Shown here piece by piece: positions 1-9,798 of a DNA stretch of 64,000 nucleotides. The notes under the pieces are model-generated. The model saw only the letters and a program-made list of their open reading frames with translations. It had not been told where the DNA came from and did no database searches. Location: positions 62,001 to 126,000 of the forward strand of contig CAWIOU010000024.1 in the NCBI GenBank assembly GCA_963837805.1, in the 5' to 3' direction. Every line of letters starts with the position of its first letter. Positions within the stretch are counted from its first letter, which is position 1. Origin of the DNA: Bog-756 sp963837805 (lineage in GTDB: Bacteria; Actinomycetota; Acidimicrobiia; Acidimicrobiales; RAAP-2). A program made the translations under genes and the position numbers.

Positions 1-487
1 CGGCCATCACGGTGACCCTGTTCTTCGGGGGGCCCGACGGCCCGGTTCCCCACATCCCCCACGTGTACTGGCTCTGGCCCATCCTGTGGTTCCTGGGCAA
101 GACCATCATCTTCCTCTTCATCTTCGTGTGGCTGCGGGCCGCGCTGCCCCGCCTGCGCTACGACCAGCTCATGGACCTCGGCTGGAAGCGGCTGATCCCG
201 CTGTCGCTGGGCTGGCTGCTCATCGTGGCCGGTTTCGTGATCGACGGCTGGTGGGGGTTCGGTCTGGCCGCCGCCGTGGTCGTGGCCGCCGTCACCATCA
301 CCAGGGCCTTCGCCATCGGCTCGGAGCGCGAGGAGACCCGGGCCATCATCCCCCAGGTGGGGATCCGGCTGTGGTCCCGACCGCCCGAGCCCGAGCCCCC
401 TGCCCCGAGCCCCCGGCACCGGCGTCGGCCTCCGCCCCGGCGTCGGCCTCGGCGTCGGCCGCCACGACCCAAGGAGGTGACAGCTGA
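1..487 (+). CDS. nuoH: NADH-quinone oxidoreductase subunit H, C-terminal part (truncated by window edge)
   Basis: Membrane subunit of complex I at the quinone-binding junction (NuoH/ND1 family). Only the end is here, read in frame 3 from the window edge. The text shows ...YWLWPILWFLGKTI, a membrane helix, then RAALPRLRYDQLMDLGWKR, the conserved NuoH loop, and a last pair of helices. Frame 3 would run on over nuoI, but the adjoining frame gives an Ala/Ser-rich tail whose TGA overlaps the nuoI ATG as TGATG, so a one-base indel in the C-rich stretch near 396-406 is likely. A perfect ribosome binding site for nuoI lies at 471-481. Family and location are certain; the exact C-terminus is inferred. 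Confidence 0.9.
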   Translation, partial: GHHGDPVLRGARRPGSPHPPRVLALAHPVVPGQDHHLPLHLRVAAGRAAPPALRPAHGPRLEAADPAVAGLAAHRGRFRDRRLVGVRSGRRRGRGRRHHHQGLRHRLGARGDPGHHPPGGDPAVVPTARARAPCPEPPAPASASAPASASASAATTQGGDS

Positions 488-1405
488 TGGCTGCCCCCGA
501 ACCGCCGCACCAGCGGCAGAACTTCCTGGGCGGGTTCAAGCTGACCCTCGAGCACCTGGGCCGGCCACCGGTCACCCGCCAGTACCCGGAGGAGAAGCGC
601 CCGAAGCAGCCGCGTCAGCACGGTCGCCACGTGCTCAACCGGTACGAGGACGGCATGGAGAAGTGCATCGGGTGCGAGCTGTGCGCCGGGGTGTGCCCGG
701 CCGACTGCATCTACGTGCGGGGCCTGGACAACCCGCCCGACCATCCGGTGTCGCCGGGCGAGCGCTACGGCTACGTCTACGAGATCAACTTCCTGCGGTG
801 CATCCACTGCGACATGTGCGTGGAGGCGTGCCCGACCGAGGCCATCACCGAATCGAAGCTGATGGAGTTCTCCTTCACCAACCGCAACGACGCCATCTAC
901 ACCAAGGACGAGCTGCTGGTCGACGACGACGGCAAACCCCGGCACCTGCCGTGGGAGGACTGGCGGGAGGGCGATGACCTGTACACCTCGGGATGGATGC
1001 GGGCCACGTCGCCGTCGGGGAGCGCCGAATTCGAGGGCCAGGTCCAATGGTCGGGCGAGCTCGGGTTCGGTGTCCGCTCCCCCGAGAGCGGGCAGTCCGG
1101 GCCCCCGGGACGACGCCGCCACCGGCAGCAAGCAGCTGCGTGACACCCTCGAGCGCCATCTGCTCCCGAGCGACCTGCCCGCCGCCAAGCGGGGACCACG
1201 CGGCGCCATCGGCCGCATGCTGGAGAAGGCCGAACGGTTCGCCCCCGGCGCCGGCAAGAAGCACCGCCAGAAGATGGACGCCGAGTACGCCCAGTCGGTG
1301 ACCGACGGCAACCGCGAGCGGGACGAACCGTCCACCGCCACCTCGGCGCCACTGCCGGCGGCCGGCGGGGGTCCGGCCGCCGACCCGGGATCGAGCGCCC
1401 CCTGA
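487..1405 (+). CDS. nuoI: NADH-quinone oxidoreductase subunit I (2x[4Fe-4S] ferredoxin-like)
   Basis: Peripheral-arm subunit of complex I that carries clusters N6a and N6b and passes electrons to the quinone-site cluster. Two clear cluster motifs are visible: CIGCELCAGVCPADC at about residues 59-73 and CIHCDMCVEACP at about 105-116. The start ATG overlaps the nuoH stop and follows an AAGGAGGTGAC site. The first frame stops at 1143 after 218 residues, but the next frame continues as an Ala-rich, charged tail ending in TGA at 1403-1405, which again overlaps the next start as TGATG. This implies a one-base indel in the run GGGCCCCCGGG at 1099-1109 and a product of about 305 residues with an unusually long C-terminal extension. 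The ferredoxin domain itself is certain. Confidence 0.93.
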
Positions 1406-2063
1406 TGCTCGACGTGCTCGGCGGCGGTCCTGACCGCGGCATCGACCAGTGTCCACCCGTCGTGGGTCGACGTCGGGACGTTCTCGGTCTCGGCGGCAAT
1501 CGTCCTGTCCGGTGCCATCGGCGTGGTGGTGGCCCGCAACCCGGTCCATTCGGCGCTGATGCTGGTGATGACCCTGTTCGGCGTGGCCGTGCTGTTCGTC
1601 CTCCAGCGCGACCCGTTCCTGGCCGCAGTCCAGGTGATCGTCTACGCCGGCGCCATCGTGGTGCTCTTCTTGTTCGTCATCATGTTCCTCGGCGTCGACC
1701 GCGAGGAGAACATCGCCCTGGAGCCGCTGCGGGGACAGCGTCCACTGGCCATCGGCCTGGTCGTCCTCGGCACCACCGGTCTGCTGCTGCTGGGCGAGGT
1801 GTCGCATTGGACGACCGGGGCAACCGCACGTGGCCGGGCTGGACGCCGGGGCGCAGTCCAACGTCTACCTCCTGGGCAAGTCGGTGTACACGACCTATCT
1901 GTTCCCCTTCGAGGCCACCGCGGCATTGTTGATCATCGCCGTGGTCGGCGCCGTGGTGCTGGCCCGACGACCCCCCACCTCGGTGTCGGAGCCGGTGTCC
2001 GCGTCCGATGGCGGCGGAGCGATGGCGGACCAGGCGACGGTGGATCGATGGACAGCGGGGTAG
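1405..2063 (+). CDS. nuoJ: NADH-quinone oxidoreductase subunit J (frame broken at least twice)
   Basis: Antiporter-linked membrane subunit of complex I (NuoJ/ND6). The recognisable core, VVARNPVHSALMLVMTLFG through VQVIVYAGAIVVLFLFVIM, is typical of the family and lies in frame 2. The start ATG at 1405 overlaps the nuoI stop but is in frame 1, so a shift near 1415-1425 joins MLDVL to the body. A second shift near 1815-1830 moves to frame 3, which supplies the last helix (FPFEATAALLIIAVVGAVVL) and stops at 2063. A Pro/Ala-rich stretch in yet another frame runs on to 2247, where its TGA overlaps the nuoK ATG. The true end may therefore be 2247 after one more indel near 2055-2070. Confidence 0.85.
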
Positions 2064-2243
2064 GGGACGGTGGAACCGAGATTGCGTGTCGGAGGATGCG
2101 CCCGGGTCGACCCCGGCGCCGGCGCCGGACACGGTCTCGGCAGAGGCACCGGCACAGCCGGGAGGAGGCGGCGGCCCGGCCGAGCCGGCCCCGGTGGCCA
2201 CCGACGGATCCGGCATCGGACTCGGCCACGAGGAGGGGCGGGC

Positions 2244-2549
2244 ATGAGCATCAACGCCGACTGGTACCTGTCGCTCAGCGTCGTCCTCTTCGCCATCGGC
2301 GCCCTCGGCGTGCTCATCCGGCGGAACGTGCTGGTCATGTTCATGTGCGTCGAGCTGATGCTCAACGCCGCCAACCTGAGCTTCGTGACCTTCGCCCGCA
2401 TGCTGCATGACATCGGCGGTCAGGTGCTCGTCTTCTTCGTCCTGGTGGTGGCGGCGGCCGAGGTCGTTGTCGGGCTGGGGATCGTGGTCGCCATCTTCCG
2501 CCGCCGGGCCAACGCCACCGCCGACGACCTCCACTTGATGAAGGGCTGA
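2244..2549 (+). CDS. nuoK: NADH-quinone oxidoreductase subunit K
   Basis: Small three-helix membrane subunit of complex I (NuoK/ND4L), 101 residues, the normal family length. It carries the conserved motif LMFMCVELMLNAANL-like (here VMFMCVELMLNAANLSF), with the membrane glutamate used in proton pumping, and a second in-membrane glutamate in VVAAAEVVVGLG. The ATG at 2244 is preceded by GAGGAGGGG at 2230-2238. The gene is intact, unlike its neighbours on both sides, and nuoL follows after eight bases. No alternative identity is plausible. Confidence 0.96.
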   Translation: MSINADWYLSLSVVLFAIGALGVLIRRNVLVMFMCVELMLNAANLSFVTFARMLHDIGGQVLVFFVLVVAAAEVVVGLGIVVAIFRRRANATADDLHLMKG

Positions 2550-2557
2550 CCGGACCC

Positions 2558-4486
2558 ATGCTCCAAGTGACCTACCTCATCATCTTGCTGCCCCTGGTCG
2601 GGTTCGCCATCCAGGTGGTGGCCGGTCGCCGACTCGGCGATCCGGCCGCCGGCATCGTGGCCACCTCGTTCATCGGGGCGTCGTTCGCCGTTGCCGTGGG
2701 CGTGTACTTCGACCTGCTCACCGTGCACGCCCCGGTGCGGACGTTCACCCAGAACCTGTGGACGTGGATCCCGGTCGACCGCCTACAGGTCCACGCCAGC
2801 CTCTACGTCGACCCGCTGTCGATGACCATGGTCCTGTTCGTGACCGGCATCAGCGGTCTCATCCACCTGTACTCGATCGGCTACATGAAGGGGGACAAGG
2901 ACTACTCGAAGTTCTTCCTGTACATGAACCTCTTCGTGGCCTCGATGCTCATCCTGGTGCTCGGGAGCAACCTGTTGGTGACCTTCGTCGGCTGGGAGGG
3001 GGTGGGGACCTGCTCGTACTGGCTGGTCTCCTTCTGGTTCACCCGGGAGTCAGCGGCCAGTGCCGGCAAGAAGGCGTTCATCTACAACCGGATCGGCGAC
3101 GTGGGCTTCCTGTTGGCCATCTTCCTGGTCTTCGACAAGGTCCACTCGCTCGAGTACACGACCATCTTCGCCCACATCGGCTCCATCGGGGCCGGCAACA
3201 TCACCGCCATCTGCCTGCTGCTCCTGGTCGGGGTGATGGGCAAATCGGCGCAGATCCCGCTCTTCCCGTGGCTGGCCGACGCCATGGAGGGCCCGACGCC
3301 GGTCTCCGCCCTCATCCATGCGGCGACCATGGTGACCGCCGGGGTCTACCTGCTGTGCCGGATCAACCCGCTGCTCCACGCCTCCCCGGCGGCGGCGTTG
3401 ACCGTGGCCTGCGTGGGAGCGGCCACCGCCTTCGTGGCCGCCACCATCGCCTGCGCCCAGCAGGACATCAAGAAGGTGCTGGCCTACTCCACGGTGTCCC
3501 AGCTCGGGTACATGTTCCTGGCCATCGGGTGCGGGGCCTACGAGGCGGCCATCTTCTTGATGGTGGCCCACGCCTTCTTCAAGGGCCTGCTCTTCCTCGG
3601 CGCCGGATCGGTGATCCACGGCCTCCACGACGAGCAGGACCTCAAGCGGATGGGCAATATCCGGGCCTACATGCCCATCACCTTCATCACCTTCGGCATC
3701 GGCTGGCTGGCCATCGCCGCCGTGCCCCCGCTGTCGGGATTCTGGGCCAAGGGGGACGTGCTCGAGAACACCTGGGCCGCCCACCCGGCCCTGTGGGTGG
3801 TGGGCGTGGTGACCGCCGCCCTCACCGCCTACTACATGAGCCGCCTGACCGGCCTGGCCTTCTTCGGCAAGGACCGCTGGTCCGAGAAGACGCCCATCGA
3901 CGTGGCCACCGACATGCCCGACGCCCACCACGCCGACGGGCCCATCCCCGAACCCCACGAGTCGAAGCGGATCATGACCATCCCGCTGTGGATCCTGGCC
4001 TTCTTCGCCGCCATCGCCGGCGTGCTGGCGTTGTCCAACGACCATGTCTCGCTGGCCAACTGGATCGACCCGGTCTTCGGGTCGAACCTCTACAACGACA
4101 ACCTCAGCACGGGCGCCGTCTGGACGCTGTCGATCGTCGACGCCGTCATCGCCGTGGCCGGCGTCTACATCGGCCTCCGGCTGTGGATGACCAAGGCCGA
4201 GCGCCCGCCGCTGGAAGGCAACTTCCTCAGGCACTCCTGGTACATCAACGAGCTCTACGACACCGTCTTCGGCAGGCCCTCCGAGCGCCTGGCCGCCTTC
4301 AGCGCCACGGTGATCGATCCGAAGGTGATCGACGGCGGGGTGAACGGGGTGGCCACCCTGGTCCGCCGGTCGGGGGCGCTGCTCCGGCGCACCCAGAGCG
4401 GCTACGTGCGCAACTACGTGCTGGGCATCGTGCTGGGCACCGTGTTGGTCCTCGCCTTCATGCTGACCAGGCTGTGGTGGGGCTGA
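2558..4486 (+). CDS. nuoL: NADH-quinone oxidoreductase subunit L
   Basis: Largest proton-pumping, antiporter-like subunit of complex I, 642 residues and intact. Key signatures are WEGVGTCSYWLVSFW with its helix-5 glutamate, PLFPWLADAMEGPTPVSALI, the broken-helix region, and DIKKVLAYSTVSQLGYM with the central lysine. A long amphipathic piston-helix region with a hydrophilic loop (GPIPEPHESKR) precedes the last helices, as in other NuoL proteins. The start ATG is eight bases after nuoK, and the stop overlaps nuoM by one base (TGATG). It is a useful length and codon-usage reference because no indel is needed. Confidence 0.97.
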   Translation: MLQVTYLIILLPLVGFAIQVVAGRRLGDPAAGIVATSFIGASFAVAVGVYFDLLTVHAPVRTFTQNLWTWIPVDRLQVHASLYVDPLSMTMVLFVTGISGLIHLYSIGYMKGDKDYSKFFLYMNLFVASMLILVLGSNLLVTFVGWEGVGTCSYWLVSFWFTRESAASAGKKAFIYNRIGDVGFLLAIFLVFDKVHSLEYTTIFAHIGSIGAGNITAICLLLLVGVMGKSAQIPLFPWLADAMEGPTPVSALIHAATMVTAGVYLLCRINPLLHASPAAALTVACVGAATAFVAATIACAQQDIKKVLAYSTVSQLGYMFLAIGCGAYEAAIFLMVAHAFFKGLLFLGAGSVIHGLHDEQDLKRMGNIRAYMPITFITFGIGWLAIAAVPPLSGFWAKGDVLENTWAAHPALWVVGVVTAALTAYYMSRLTGLAFFGKDRWSEKTPIDVATDMPDAHHADGPIPEPHESKRIMTIPLWILAFFAAIAGVLALSNDHVSLANWIDPVFGSNLYNDNLSTGAVWTLSIVDAVIAVAGVYIGLRLWMTKAERPPLEGNFLRHSWYINELYDTVFGRPSERLAAFSATVIDPKVIDGGVNGVATLVRRSGALLRRTQSGYVRNYVLGIVLGTVLVLAFMLTRLWWG

Positions 4487-6140
4487 TGGCGACCGGCCAC
4501 TTTCCCTTTCTCACCGTCCTGGTGCTGGTCCCGGCGATCGGTGCCACGGTGGTCGCTCTGGTACCGACCCGATCGGTCTCCCGTCACTTCCACGAGGGTC
4601 TGGGCGCCCTGGTGATGCTGTTCACCCTGGTGCTGGCGGCGGTCATCGCCGGGCAGTTCAAGGTGGGGGACGGGGGCTACCAGCTCATCTCCGACCACAT
4701 CTGGGCCCAGGATCTCGGCATCCACTGGTCACTGGGCATCGACGGGATCTCACTGTTCCTGGTGGTGATGACCGCCCTCCTGTTCCCGCTGGCTCTCCTC
4801 GGCGCCCGGGTCAAGCGCGATCCCCGCTCCTTCGTGGCCTGGGTGCTCCTGCTGGAGGCGGCCTGCCTGGGCAGCTTCGTCTCGTTGGATCTCGTCCTGT
4901 TCTTCCTCTTCTTCGAGCTGACCCTGGTGCCGGCGTACTTCATCATCAGCGGCTGGGGCTACGCCCGCCGCGGCTATGCCGCCATCAAATTCTTCATCTA
5001 CACCTTCGCCGGCTCGGCCTTCCTGCTGGTCGGCATCCTGGCCGTCGCCTTCATCCACCAGTCCCAGACCGGCGTGCTCACCTTCGAGCTCCCCGCCCTC
5101 GTCCACACCCACCTCTCGGGGACCGAGGGCGTGCTCCTGTTCCTCGCCTTCACCGCCGCCTTCGCCGTGAAGGCGCCGATCTTCCCGTTCCACACCTGGT
5201 CACCGGACGCCTATGCCGAGGCACCCACCGCCGGTGCGGTCCTCCTGGCCGCAGTGATGGCCAAGCTCGGGACCTACGGGATCATCCGTTTCGATCTCAA
5301 CCTCTTCCCCCAGGCCACCCGCACCCTGGCTCCCTGGCTGCTGACACTGGCGGTGATCGGCATCCTCTACGGGGCACTGGTGGCCTGTGCCCAGCGCGAC
5401 CTGAAGCGGCTGCTGGCCTACTCGTCCCTGGCCCAGATCGGCTTCATCGTGCTGGGCACCTTCGCCCTCAACAGTCAGGGGCTCACCGGCGGGGTGCTCC
5501 AGATGGTCAACCACGGGTTGATCATCACCACGCTGTTCATCGTCGTCGGGTGGATCTACGAACGCCGGGGGACCTGGCAGGTGTCGTCGCTGCGGGGCCT
5601 GCAGGCGTCGGCTCCGGTGATGGCCGGGCGTCTTCACCGTGGCCATGCTGGCCTCCATCGGCGTGCCCGGGCTCAACGGGTTCGTGGGCGAGTTCCTCGT
5701 GCTGATCGGCACGTTCACCGCCCACCGGTGGTGGGCGGTGGTGGCCATCATGGGGGTCATCGTGGCCGCCATCTACCTGCTGTGGGCCTACCAGCAGGTA
5801 TTCCACGGGGAGCCGACGCCGGCCGACACCAAGACGAGAGACCTCGGATGGAGCGAACGGCTGGTGGTCGCTCCCCTGATCATCCTCATCGTCCTCCTCG
5901 GCGTGTTCCCGAAGCCGGTGCTCGACCGGATCACCCCGTCGGTCGACCGGCTGGTCGTCCACGTGGACCAGGTGACCCGCACCCCGATCCCGTCAGGGCT
6001 CGATCCGGGGTCGGCGTCCGTCCTCGGCCGTCGTCGCGTGACGGGTCGGGATCGGCACTGGCCGCACCGGCCGGCGCCGATCGCGGTGCGGCTGGTCCGG
6101 GTCCACCGCCACGGCGGTCACCGGAGGTGCACCGCGATGA
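4486..6140 (+). CDS. nuoM: NADH-quinone oxidoreductase subunit M (frameshifted)
   Basis: Antiporter-like proton-pumping subunit of complex I (NuoM/ND4). Frame 1 from ATG 4486 gives a typical product with FFELTLVPAYFIISGWG, PIFPFHTWSPDAYAEAPTAG and DLKRLLAYSSLAQIGF, which contain the helix-5 glutamate and the central lysine. At 5626-5628 an extra G (GCCGGGCGTC instead of GCCGGCGTC) moves the rest into frame 2, where TVAMLASIGVPGLNGFVGEF continues the family without loss. The end is unclear. Frame 2 runs into nuoN, so one more indel near 6000-6060 must exist, and a stop at 6138-6140 would overlap the nuoN ATG, as elsewhere in this operon. Expected length is about 550 residues. Confidence 0.9.
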
Positions 6141-7856
6141 TCTCCCCCGTCACCCTGGCGGCGACCGGGGCGGCCAACTCGGCCCTTCCCGCCATCCACA
6201 CGCCCCACGTCGACTACCTGAGCATCCTGCCCATGCTCATCATGATCGGCGGCGCCCTGGCGCTGATGATCGCGTCGTCGCTGTTCCGCAAGATCCTGGG
6301 CGTGGGCGCCGGAACGGTGGTGGCTGTCACCGTGTCCGATCGCCGCGCTGGTGGCCGCGCTGTTCCAGTGGGACCACGTCATCACCCACGGGCCTTCGGT
6401 CACCATCGCCGGGGCCATCGCCTTCGACGGGTTCGACGTGTTCATCCAGATCGTGGTGTCCATCGCCATGCTCCTGACCGCCCTGGTCGGTGACGGCTAT
6501 CTGCGGCGCGAAGGGATCGAGGGCCCCGAGTTCCACGTCCTGGCCATGATGTCCGCCTCGGGCGCCATGATGATGGGGGCGGCCAACGATCTCATCGTGA
6601 TCTTCCTCGGTCTGGAGATCATGTCGATCGCCCTCTACGTGCTGGCTGCCTTCAACCACAAGCGGGCCGAGTCGGGCGAGGCCGCCCTCAAGTACTTCGT
6701 GCTCGGTGCCTTCTCGTCGGCGGTGTTCGTCTACGGGATCGCCCTCGTCTACGGCGCCACCGGTTCGACCAATCTGCCCCAGATCGCCGACTACCTGGCC
6801 AAGAACGTCATCGTCTCCAACGGGGTGCTGCTGGCCGGATTGGCCCTGCTGCTGGTCGGGTTCGGCTTCAAGATCGCCGCCGTGCCCTTCCATATGTGGT
6901 CACCCGACGTCTACCAGGGGTCGCCGTCCCCGGTGACCGGTTTCATGGCCGCGGTGGCCAAGGCCGGGGCCTTCGCCGCGCTGTTGCGGGTGTTCGTGTC
7001 GTCGTTCGGAACCCTGCGCACGGACTGGCAGCCGATCATCTGGGGCCTGGCCATCCTCAGCCTGGTGGTGGGCGCGGTGGTGGCCCTCATGCAGCGCGAC
7101 GTGAAGCGGATGATGGCCTATTCGTCGATCAACCACGCCGGCTTCATCCTGCTCGGGGTGGAGGCGGCCACCACCCGCGGGGTGTCGGCCTCCCTCTACT
7201 ACATCTTCACCTACATGTTCCTGGTCATCGGTTCGTTCGCCGTGATCACCGTGATGGCCCGTGACGGTGACAACGGCCACCAGATCTCGGACTACCGGGG
7301 GCTGGCCAAACGCCAGCCCGTGCTGGCGCTGGCCTTCGCCGTCCTGCTCCTGGGCCAGGCCGGGGTGCCGTTCACCACCGGCTTCCTGGCCAAATTCGAG
7401 GTGGTGGCGTCATCGGAAGCCACCCAGGCCTACGTCCTGGCCGCGGTGGCCATGGCCACGGCGGCCATCGCCGCGTTCTTCTACCTGCGGGTGGCCGTGG
7501 TCATGTACTCGCCGGTCGGGTCGGTCGGGGACACCGTGGGCGACGACGGGGACGCCGACCGGACCGGGACCGGGGGGACCGGCGGCGGGACCGAACTGGC
7601 GGCCGGGCCTGAGGAACCCGGTGCCCAGGCCGCATCATCGGACCGTGCCTCCGCCGGTTCGGCCGAGGACGTGGCCAGCCTCCAGACCCTGACCGACGCA
7701 CCTCCGTCGGCGGCGGTGACCGAGCGGGGACGGGTACCGGTGCCTTGGCTCACCTCCCTGGTCATCGGCGTTTCGGTGGCCTTCACCGTGGTCTTCGGGA
7801 TCGTGCCCGAGCCCATCTTGAGCTTCGCCCACCAGGCCACCCTCCTGTTCACCTGA
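6137..7856 (+). CDS. nuoN: NADH-quinone oxidoreductase subunit N (frameshifted, with hydrophilic insert)
   Basis: Third antiporter-like subunit of complex I (NuoN/ND2) and last gene of the operon. It begins in frame 2 (MISPVTLAATG...) and moves to frame 3 near 6325-6340, after which IAALVAALFQWDH and the rest follow to the TGA at 7854. Family motifs include LGLEIMSIALYVLAAF, AVPFHMWSPDVYQGSPSPVT and DVKRMMAYSSINHAGF. Between the last two helices, at about 7510-7735, lies an insertion of about 75 Gly, Asp, Ala and Ser-rich residues that normal NuoN lacks. The likely start ATG follows GGAGGTG at 6123-6129. Confidence 0.93.
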
Positions 7857-7946
7857 CCGGTCCCCGCGCCCAGGACCACTCCCGGGTACTGTCGCCTGAG
7901 GAAACGTTCGCCGTTCGCCGACTGGGTCGACAGGAGGAGGCGGGAG

Positions 7947-8234
7947 ATGACCAGATCCGATGGACTGCCGTCCGAGGGTTCTGCCGACAGGAAGAAGCGC
8001 GAGAACCGGGACGTCGTCCGGATCGTGGTGGCGCTCGTCGCCCTGGCCCTCCTCATCGCCTTCGTCCTCGACAACAGCCAGACCGTCCGGGTCGGGTTCG
8101 TCTTCTTCAACGCCAATGTGAGCCTGATCTGGGTCCTCCTGATCGCCGCCTTCCTGGGTGCCCTGGTCGACCGACTCATCATCCTCCTCCGACAGCGGCG
8201 CAAGAAGGGCGCAGGCACGAAACTGAAGAACTAG
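7947..8234 (+). CDS. LapA-domain (DUF1049) small membrane protein
   Basis: A 95-residue protein with a charged N-terminal tail, two hydrophobic helices (about residues 24-43 and 55-78) and a basic C-terminal end. The layout LDNSQTVRVGFVFF between the helices is the hallmark of the LapA/DUF1049 family, small inner-membrane proteins named for an E. coli lipopolysaccharide-assembly factor. In actinobacteria, which lack lipopolysaccharide, the role is unknown. A strong ribosome binding site (GGAGGAGGCGGGAG, 7932-7945) precedes the ATG. It sits alone between nuoN and the DUF2252 gene. Family assignment is fairly sure; function is open. Confidence 0.82.
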   Translation: MTRSDGLPSEGSADRKKRENRDVVRIVVALVALALLIAFVLDNSQTVRVGFVFFNANVSLIWVLLIAAFLGALVDRLIILLRQRRKKGAGTKLKN

Positions 8235-8268
8235 GCCGCCGGCGCAGGCCGGCGTCGGGAGTGGAAAG

Positions 8269-9669
8269 ATGGGCGGGATGAGGCAGGCCACTCCAGCGGA
8301 GCGCTCGGCATTCGGCCGAGGGGCGAGGGCCAAGGTGCCGCGTTCGAGCCACGGCGAGTGGGCGCCCCCGGGCGACCGGACCGACCCCCTGGAGATCCTC
8401 GCCCTCCAGGCCACCACCCGGATTCCCGACCTGGTTCCGATCCGCTACGGCCGGATGGCGGCGTCCGCCTTCGCCTTCTTCCGCGGTGCGGCCGCGGTGA
8501 TGGCCGCCGATCTCAGTCACGTGGACCGCAGCGGGCTCGATGTCCAGTTGTGCGGAGATGCGCACCTGTCCAACTTCGGGGGCTTCGCCTCTCCCGAGCG
8601 GGACCTGATCTTCGACGTCAACGACTTCGACGAGACGCTGCCCGGGCCCTTCGAGTGGGACCTCAAGCGGTTCGCCGCCAGCCTCGAGATCGCGGCGCGG
8701 AGCCGCGAGTTCGACGACACGACCCGCCGGTCGATCGTGGCCCAGGGGTCGTGTTCGTATCGCACGGCCATACGGGAGTTCGCCGAGATGCGCGATCTCG
8801 AGATCTGGTCCTCGCATCTCGACGCCAAGGTCATCGATGAGCGGTGGGGCGGTCTGGCTACTCGCAAAATGCTGGCCAACGTCCAGCGCCGGGTGGCCAA
8901 GGCCCAGTCGAAGGACCATCTCGCCGCCCTGGCCAAGCTGACCACCGAGGTCGACGGAGAGCTGCGTTTCGTCGAGAACCCTCCGCTGCTGGTGCCGGCC
9001 GAGTCGCTGTTCACCGACGTGCACTCCAAGCAGATGAGGGACAGTCTCTTCGACGCCCTGACCCAGTACCGCCACACTCTGGCCGCGGACCGGCGGCGAC
9101 TGCTCGACAAGTACGAGTTCATCGACCTGGCCCGCAAGGTCGTCGGGGTGGGTAGCGTGGGCACCAGGTGCTGGGTGGCGCTGTTCGTCGGACGCGACAA
9201 CGACGACCCGCTGTTCCTCCAGGTCAAAGAGGCCGAGGCCGCGGTGGGCGAGCCGTTCCTCGGGACGAGCGAGTACCACCACCACGGACAGCGGGTGGTG
9301 GAGGGTCAGCGTCTCATGCAGGGCGCCAGTGACATCTTCCTCGGCTGGGACGGGTTCCGCGGCGAGGACGGGGTCTCACGGGACTTCTACCTGCGCCAGC
9401 TGTGGGACTGGAAGCTGTCGGTGGACATCGAGAACATGGCCCCCGACGCCCTCGGCATCTATGCCCAGGTCTGCGGGTGGACCCTGGCCAGAGCCCACGC
9501 CCGCTCCGGCGACGCCATCGCCGTGGGCTCGTACCTGGGCAGCGCCGACCGGTTCGACCGGGCCATGTGCCAGTTCGCCGATTCGTACGCCAACCAGAAC
9601 GAACTGGACTTCGAGTCCCTCACCCGGGCCATCGCCGACGGCCGGGTCGAAGCCACGATGGGGGTCTGA
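8269..9669 (+). CDS. DUF2252 family protein
   Basis: A 466-residue soluble protein of the DUF2252 family, which has a protein-kinase-like or aminoglycoside-phosphotransferase-like fold. Characteristic text includes YGRMAASAFAFFRGAAAVM near residue 65, CGDAHLSNFGGF near 97 and DVNDFDETLPGPFEWDLKR near 115. The HLSNFG and DxNDFD segments correspond to the catalytic and metal-binding loops of the kinase-like fold. The substrate is unknown. The ATG at 8269 and one at 8278 (MRQATPAERSAF) are both possible; GGAAAG at 8263-8268 fits the second better. gadB follows 129 bases downstream on the same strand and could be read through. Confidence 0.88.
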   Translation: MGGMRQATPAERSAFGRGARAKVPRSSHGEWAPPGDRTDPLEILALQATTRIPDLVPIRYGRMAASAFAFFRGAAAVMAADLSHVDRSGLDVQLCGDAHLSNFGGFASPERDLIFDVNDFDETLPGPFEWDLKRFAASLEIAARSREFDDTTRRSIVAQGSCSYRTAIREFAEMRDLEIWSSHLDAKVIDERWGGLATRKMLANVQRRVAKAQSKDHLAALAKLTTEVDGELRFVENPPLLVPAESLFTDVHSKQMRDSLFDALTQYRHTLAADRRRLLDKYEFIDLARKVVGVGSVGTRCWVALFVGRDNDDPLFLQVKEAEAAVGEPFLGTSEYHHHGQRVVEGQRLMQGASDIFLGWDGFRGEDGVSRDFYLRQLWDWKLSVDIENMAPDALGIYAQVCGWTLARAHARSGDAIAVGSYLGSADRFDRAMCQFADSYANQNELDFESLTRAIADGRVEATMGV

Positions 9670-9798
9670 GGAGGCCTCCACCGCGGCGTGCGCCCAGGGG
9701 CCGACCGGTTTGGGCGAACCGCCTGATCCCACCGCACTACCTGATCCAACCGAAGCAACCGATCCACCGAACCACCACGAAACGAGGAGTCGAGCAAC

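Noticed and set aside
1..7856. Decayed nuo operon
   Set aside because: Frame breaks never remove conserved residues, several are at homopolymers and nuoK and nuoL are intact; sequencing error explains this better than loss of complex I.
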